DNA from: Zantedeschia hybrid cultivar
Lineage: Eukaryota; Streptophyta; Magnoliopsida; Alismatales; Araceae
Direction of reading: 5' to 3'
DNA length: 64,000 bases
NCBI GenBank assembly: GCA_030544215.1
Contig: JARZZO010000011.1
Coordinates: 730,001-794,000, forward strand
The position numbers and the translations under genes are program-made. Shown here in pieces: positions 61,930 to 64,000 of this stretch; position 1 is the stretch's first letter, and the number at the start of each line of letters is the position of its first letter. The notes beneath the pieces were generated by a model, which saw only the letters and a program-made list of their open reading frames with translations, did no database searches and was not told where the DNA came from.

Positions 61930-64000
61930 CTGCAGTTGGTGGGGGGAAGGGGGAATTGTTCGGCACTATTCACTAAACGATGCCGTAAATAGTTCCAAGT
62001 TTTTTCCCCCTATGGAGAGAGAGAGAAGAAAGAAGGAAGAAGAGAGCAAAATGAAGAAGCAGCAACGGCGGTCGGCGACGTCTCACCGACTACAATGTGG
62101 TTGGATCGAGGGTTACTCTGATACCAAAATTGATGTGAAAGATCATAGGCGTCTCATACCGCAATCCTCGTGCATCTCACCTAGCCCTGTTGCAGGGCTT
62201 TTTTGATCCCGTTCCAAGGTTGTTTTCTCCGTCCTAGAGAGGAACACCAGAAAATAACTCAAAATTCGTGCAAATAATCATTTATAAATTAAAAAGAGAT
62301 CACATGCTTATATATAGTGTTTAGGACCTTTCCGACTCCAACTCGACTCCCCCACATAACTATAGACTAAAATACACCTAACTAGATAATTATTGTGAAA
62401 ATTCAGACTAAAAATCCTTAGAAAATAGAACATACTCAAAATTCAGAAAAAAAAACATGCTAAATGGGATCCAAATGAGCCAAATAAAATATCTATAGGC
62501 TCCTCTAAAAATATATGACGCAACAAATGGGCTCTAAACTGTCTCTGAACCACAACAAAGCTGGAACAGCTCTCTGATGGCTAAATACACACTCCCTCGT
62601 ATGTAATGCGTTGGATCTGGATCCTATATTGTGTATATGCGTGTGTGCATGTGCGTGTGCGCGCGTGTGTGTACGTATATGTAGAGTGGGGTTCAAATGC
62701 CACCGGTGGCAGTCTCTTAAGTTGCCACGAAATTGGAACCATCAGATCTCCTAAATCAAATGGTTCTTAGCAAAAGGAGCAAACAGTTGAGAGGGGGCAC
62801 AAGGGAGACTCTCCAGCGTCCAGTCAACCAAAAAAAAAAAAAAGGGGAATGCTCACCAAGGCGCTTTCCCACCCTCTCAGTCCCCTCCCTTGACCTGGAT
62901 GAAGATATTCCTCACCTTCGAATCCTCCCATGCACTCCCTGCCGTCGGTGACCTCCCACAGATTTGGATGGCCAGTAGGTATATGTTAGAATGACCTGTG
63001 TCTGTGGTTAGAACCATGAAATTACATCAAATCTATGACATTAAAGAAAATCAGATGGTACATGCGTGAGATACTTTCTATGCACCGACAAAAAGAAAGA
63101 AGACAACAGCTTTGTTTATGCCATCGATCTCCATTACCATCTTCATCTATGTTCTCCCCACCAACCATAGACAACGTAGGTCAGGCCTACATGAAGAAGG
63201 GCAGCATGCCTGCAGTTGTTGCTTGCACTTCATCCCCGTCATCATACTCAAGAGGATGCTGGAGGTGTGCGGTCACTTCGCCAGCACCAAGAGAGGAGAC
63301 GGGTGTGTGCGACTTTCTGGTTGCAACGACTCGCTGGGTTGGAACATGGAGTCAGCCTCACGTGTTGCCATGCTCATTAAATTTTCCCTTTTGTTTAGAA
63401 TCATTAGATATGTCAGATCCAACAGTTTCTCTGGTGGCAGAATAGGAAAATGCCACCGGTGGCATTTGAACTTGCCTCATGTATGAGTGAGACTGGTCCA
63501 TTGAAACATGACTAATATTTTTAGCACCATGTCAAAAATTAATTCCTTTAATGTACACACTCATGACATAAGATCATACAATCAGCTTTCTAGATATCAG
63601 GAAAAATCTCAGTAGATGTTAGGAAAGAAATAGGACAAAAAATAGTATACAACCTGAGTATCATGTAAGGCAATTAGAGATAAAATGACAAGACTTCTCT
63701 TCCATCACATCCATGAACACAGAATAATGTACTTCCATTTTACGTGAGACATGCACAAATACTGGAAACTTAGATGACAGTTAAAGCAACACCAGATCCA
63801 TTATATAATAGCCAAAAGAATTCATTCCACTGAATGTAGGAACTTACAGTTAACCAGTGCTCTGTCTCTGCATAGTATGAAGAATCTTGCATATGAAGTC
63901 CAGGTATTGATGCAATAAGATGCCCAACTGCACCTCCAAAATCATATTTAGCCAACTCAGCAATCCAATATGCTTGTTCAGGAATATCCATGACAAGAGA
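32823..64000 (-). CDS. Tyrosyl-DNA phosphodiesterase-like protein (C-terminal 526 aa; continues past the window)
   Basis: Nine minus-strand exons: 64,000(+)-63,848, 47,498-47,249, 36,224-36,058, 35,965-35,855, 35,655-35,604, 35,499-35,390, 35,280-35,152, 33,520-33,431 and 33,341-32,823. All phases agree. The second phospholipase D-like half of TDP1 is seen: 'GYPMHVKVARRRF' carries the H-x-K pair and 'GWIYCGSHNFSPAAWG' the downstream Asn. Other family blocks are 'YVQLGFLPRDIAKWVSPLSD', 'LCSLLACIRRCLGLWRLQE', 'QYRWPESLETDFVYG' and 'IIFPTIERVKNG'. TDP1 enzymes remove tyrosyl peptides or other adducts from DNA 3' ends. The closest type I recall is the plant FHA-domain TDP1-like protein, but the FHA domain and first HKD half lie off the window. 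The C-terminus is acidic and Glu-rich. One intron uses a GC donor (CAG|GCATGT at 36,057-36,056). Two introns are 11.0 and 16.3 kb through transposon insertions. Confidence 0.88.
33370..33396. repeat. (AT)n microsatellite in the phosphodiesterase-like gene
   Basis: A short uninterrupted AT run in the last intron, about 30 bp upstream (in the gene's sense) of the final exon's acceptor. Confidence 0.9.
36718..39714 (-). repeat. 3' LTR of the LARD-like element
   Basis: 2,997 bp. The U3 part (39,600-39,340 in minus reading) is dense in TGGGCC/TGGGCT motifs. It continues with a CT-rich 'ctccctcgctcactctcact' stretch (about 39,180-39,200) and a long AT-rich part with a (TA)n microsatellite at 38,129-38,158. 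It differs from the partner LTR by many substitutions and by lacking the solo LTR at 42,226-42,662 and a ~35-bp block near 42,690. Confidence 0.85.
39715..39727 (-). other. Polypurine tract of the LARD-like element
   Basis: Read on the minus strand it is AAGGAGGGAAGGA, directly before the 3' LTR start TGTAAGACC. Plus-strand DNA synthesis of LTR elements is primed from such a tract, so it fixes the element's orientation. Confidence 0.8.
39839..40005. mobile_element. 167-bp hAT-type MITE with 20-bp tandem units
   Basis: A perfect 8-bp TSD, CTATTGAT (39,831-39,838 and 40,006-40,013), flanks the element. The left end CATGGAATGCAAAATCGG and the reverse complement of the right end, CAAGGAATTCCAGATCAG, are imperfect TIRs. 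The interior is a short array of ~20-bp units of the form ATCGGCCGATCCCGATCCAG. The 8-bp TSD and CA(A/T)GG ends fit hAT. The GATCGG-rich interior resembles the subterminal regions of the hAT transposon at 57,349-61,357, which is a candidate source of its transposase (inference). Confidence 0.75.
40006..42152 (-). other. Internal region of the LARD-like element
   Basis: About 2.1 kb with no coding region that I can recognise on either strand. AT-rich with short unrelated frames. No gag or pol motifs such as DSG, YVDD or zinc knuckles were seen. Confidence 0.6.
42153..42168 (-). other. Primer-binding site of the LARD-like element
   Basis: Minus strand TGGTATCAAAGCAGGT, two bases from the 5' LTR end. 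It matches the initiator tRNA-Met type site TGGTATCAGAGC with one clear mismatch in that core. Confidence 0.8.
42171..45664 (-). repeat. 5' LTR of the LARD-like element
   Basis: 3,494 bp, the same family as 36,718-39,714 and collinear with it, but longer because of a nested 437-bp solo LTR. It carries a (TA)n run at about 44,058-44,098, a C-rich run at about 45,188-45,205, and the TGGGCC-rich U3 at 45,560-45,290. Confidence 0.85.
42226..42662. mobile_element. 437-bp solo LTR nested in the 5' LTR
   Basis: It begins TGATACGGGACAGC and ends GATTCCCATCA, with a perfect 5-bp TSD CAAAA (42,221-42,225 and 42,663-42,667). The partner LTR lacks it, so it arrived after the host element. A TATA-like 'acaatatatagagac' lies near 42,464. 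It has no internal genes. Confidence 0.85.
45665..47248 (-). other. Remainder of the 11-kb intron
   Basis: Unique-looking AT-rich intron sequence between the LTR element and the exon at 47,498-47,249. I see no exon, repeat or RNA gene in it. Its short frames are not recognisable. Confidence 0.5.
47499..50483 (-). other. Part of the 16-kb intron, near its 3' end
   Basis: Intron sequence of the phosphodiesterase-like gene. It contains a CT-rich stretch at about 47,930-48,150 that creates overlapping open frames, and the coding-like relic at 49,500-49,735 described separately. No transposon ends were seen. Confidence 0.5.
49500..49735 (-). pseudogene. Coding-like relic inside the 16-kb intron
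   Basis: On the minus strand one frame reads like protein: 'FAVFLLCSKDVVAKIYGIV', then a stop, then 'ENCILPVHRILDSK' and 'FKASSLQWPDFPYSLG', followed by a GT donor-like site. Two TGA stops interrupt it. The flanking exons at 63,848 and 47,498 join in phase without it, so it is not needed by the gene model. It may be a decayed exon duplicate or a captured gene fragment. I do not recognise the family. Confidence 0.35.
50484..51330. repeat. Truncated LTR related to the LARD-like element
   Basis: It begins TGTAACGGCCCCGC, then 'cctctggtaggtgcacaa', and follows the start of the LTR at 42,171 block by block ('ctcatgtccat.atacaacaa', 'ggtctcaggattgagtcgtt', 'gtagggcgactcatc'). It is more diverged from both LARD LTRs than they are from each other. 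It stops near 51,330 where SIRE-like sequence begins. No TSD could be assigned. Confidence 0.7.
51340..54000 (+). pseudogene. Decayed ORF between pol and 3' LTR (envelope-like position)
   Basis: The plus strand has many stretches of protein-like sequence broken by stops and frame changes: Glu/Ala-rich runs (51,500-51,750) and a Pro/Ser/Thr-rich region (52,080-52,400 and 53,020-53,370, such as 'STAGASSSFVSPTPAGA'). A more ordered part follows near 53,600-53,900 ('LELPTLPLTTYIDQF'). SIRE-type elements carry an extra, sometimes called envelope-like, ORF in exactly this place. That identity is inferred from position; I see no confirmed membrane protein features. A 602-bp hAT MITE splits it. Confidence 0.45.
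52403..53004. mobile_element. 602-bp hAT-type MITE
   Basis: A perfect 8-bp TSD CTCCTACT (52,395-52,402 and 53,005-53,012) surrounds it. Left end CATAGTTGTCAAAGCGG; reverse complement of the right end CTCTGTTGTCAAGGCGC. The GTTGTCAA core and the GGCGCCTAGGCG-type repeats inside both ends mark it as one unit. The centre (52,510-52,870) is an expanded AT-rich simple repeat of TATATA and CATACATA blocks. Removing it joins the flanking proline-rich sequence. It has no genes. Confidence 0.85.
54401..56805 (+). repeat. 3' LTR of the SIRE-like element
   Basis: 2,405 bp. A promoter-like 'gtataaatagaag' (about 56,099-56,111) and a transcript-leader-like part follow to the end. The stretch of about 54,840-55,600 is very AT-rich and followed by the GC-rich patch at 55,780-56,070, which together may be a foreign insertion in the LTR. 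No second LTR exists in the window for comparison. Confidence 0.65.
55780..56070. repeat. GC-rich GATCGG/GACTCG patch, hAT-end-like
   Basis: A cluster of short words such as gccggc, gactcg, cgagtc and gatccg in both orientations ends '...ccatacggcaaaccttg'. Its reverse complement starts CAAGGTTTGCCGTATGGG, resembling the hAT end CAAGGTTTAAAAA at 57,349. It may be one end of a hAT relative whose other end is lost or unrecognised; no TSD was found. Confidence 0.4.
56806..57348. mobile_element. LTR-element internal fragment, left of the hAT
   Basis: GC-richer sequence with repeated 'gatggcgcac' type words and no clear protein. It abuts the SIRE LTR end. The hAT at 57,349 was inserted at its right edge, and the part beyond the hAT (61,366 onward) probably continues the same element. 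No gene was recognised in it. Confidence 0.35.
57349..61357 (+). mobile_element. hAT transposon, 4.0 kb, transposase disrupted
   Basis: A perfect 8-bp TSD GCTCAAAC (57,341-57,348 and 61,358-61,365) flanks it. The left end CAAGGTTTAAAAATTTGG and the reverse complement of the right end CAAGGTTAAGAAACCC are terminal inverted repeats. Both subterminal regions are rich in GATCGG/CCGATC words. Between them is a five-exon plus-strand transposase gene of the BED/DUF659 hAT type. Structure and TSD are intact, so the insertion is recent enough to read clearly, but the gene is disabled. Confidence 0.93.
57676..61081 (+). pseudogene. hAT transposase (BED/DUF659 type), inactivated
   Basis: Exons about 57,676-58,057, 58,153-58,675, 58,774-59,574, 59,655-59,876 and 59,961 onward, at GT-AG sites in phase. 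Domain order: BED-type zinc finger with 'VQCKYYNRVVSGGVYRFKQH', where the second Cys is Tyr (57,790-57,792); DUF659 with 'LMCDGWT' and 'VVTDNAAAIK', whose Asp residues suit the catalytic D-D; 'YWVPCSAHCIDLMLEDI'; and the C-terminal dimerisation domain 'ATSSSGCERNWSTF' with the catalytic Glu. Damage: a frameshift near 58,190, TAA at 58,525 and TAG at 59,355 (where TGG is expected). A third TAG at 60,305 is followed by 257 open codons in frame to TAA at 61,079: Lys/Arg-rich, then acidic and Ser-rich, then Tyr-rich. In life the enzyme would cut and paste the element. Confidence 0.88.
61366..62690 (-). mobile_element. LTR-retroelement fragment, right of the hAT
   Basis: On the minus strand a primer site TGGTATCAGAGTAACC (62,126-62,111) follows an LTR-like end '...TTTCACATCA' at 62,131. 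The LTR would lie at 62,131 to about 62,690, with a TATA-like 'actatatataagcatgtg' near 62,303. Internal sequence runs down to 61,366, where the hAT lies, and probably on to 56,806. No gag or pol is recognised. The LTR start was not found. Confidence 0.5.
61861..61927. repeat. (GA)n microsatellite
   Basis: About 65 bp of almost perfect GA repeats, which also create long Ser/Leu frames on the minus strand that are not genes. Confidence 0.95.
62691..63471. mobile_element. 781-bp MULE-like TIR element
   Basis: The ends are perfect 21-bp inverted repeats: GTTCAAATGCCACCGGTGGC(A) at 62,691-62,711 and its reverse complement at 63,451-63,471. Weaker inverted similarity continues inward for about 80 bp. 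The end repeat contains the self-complementary TGCCACCGGTGGCA. Inside, 63,035-63,440 has open frames without a recognised domain that could be captured host DNA. No matching 9-bp TSD was found, so assignment to Mutator-like elements rests on the long TIRs only. Confidence 0.65.
63472..63847 (-). other. Intron sequence next to the first visible exon
   Basis: AT-rich intron of the phosphodiesterase-like gene, with the donor site GTAAGT at 63,847-63,842. I see no repeat or gene in it. Confidence 0.6.

Noticed and set aside
61560..61973. Minus-strand frame of 137 codons with long Ser-Leu repeats
   Set aside because: It is produced by the (GA)n microsatellite at 61,861-61,927.

Overview
The window is nuclear DNA of a flowering plant. 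Spliced genes, an LRK10L/Lr10-type receptor kinase, AT-rich intergenic DNA and dense nested transposons point to an angiosperm, probably a monocot. The species cannot be read from the sequence. I see no rRNA, tRNA or CRISPR feature.

Layout. 1-5.3 kb: AT-rich DNA with MITE-like and TRIM-like repeats. 5.3-7.0 kb: a minus-strand LRK10L receptor-kinase pseudogene with a TRIM inserted in its kinase domain. 7.1-12.6 kb: a minus-strand Ty1-copia remnant split by an LTR of a second family. 12.7-14.9 kb: two MITE-like units and a 5'-truncated LINE with poly(A) and a target-site duplication (TSD). 14.9-19.7 kb: a possible Harbinger-like TIR element holding a solo LTR that itself holds another solo LTR. 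19.8-24.4 kb: a minus-strand Ty3-gypsy remnant and a separate LTR fragment.

25.6-31.1 kb: an intact three-exon LRK10L-type receptor-like kinase (plus strand, 696 aa). Converging on it from the minus strand is the 3' part of a large tyrosyl-DNA phosphodiesterase-like gene. Nine exons run from 32,823 past the window end at 64,000; all phases agree and give 526 C-terminal residues. Two of its introns are about 11 and 16 kb because transposons landed in them. The first holds an 8.9-kb LTR retroelement without visible genes (LTRs of about 3.0 and 3.5 kb), which carries its own nested solo LTR and a small hAT MITE. The second holds an LTR fragment, the 3' half of a SIRE/Maximus-like copia element with a hAT MITE, a 4.0-kb hAT transposon with an inactivated transposase, another LTR-element fragment and a MULE-like TIR element.

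Only two genes look functional: the receptor kinase (cell-surface signalling, probably defence) and the phosphodiesterase-like gene (DNA end repair by family). They are convergent neighbours with no evident functional link. I found no new multi-gene system. The most interesting signals are arrays of CGTC/GACG inverted-repeat units shared by two LTR families, the 257-codon open extension behind a TAG in the hAT transposase, the K-to-R change in the kinase catalytic loop, and the many insertions datable by clean TSDs.
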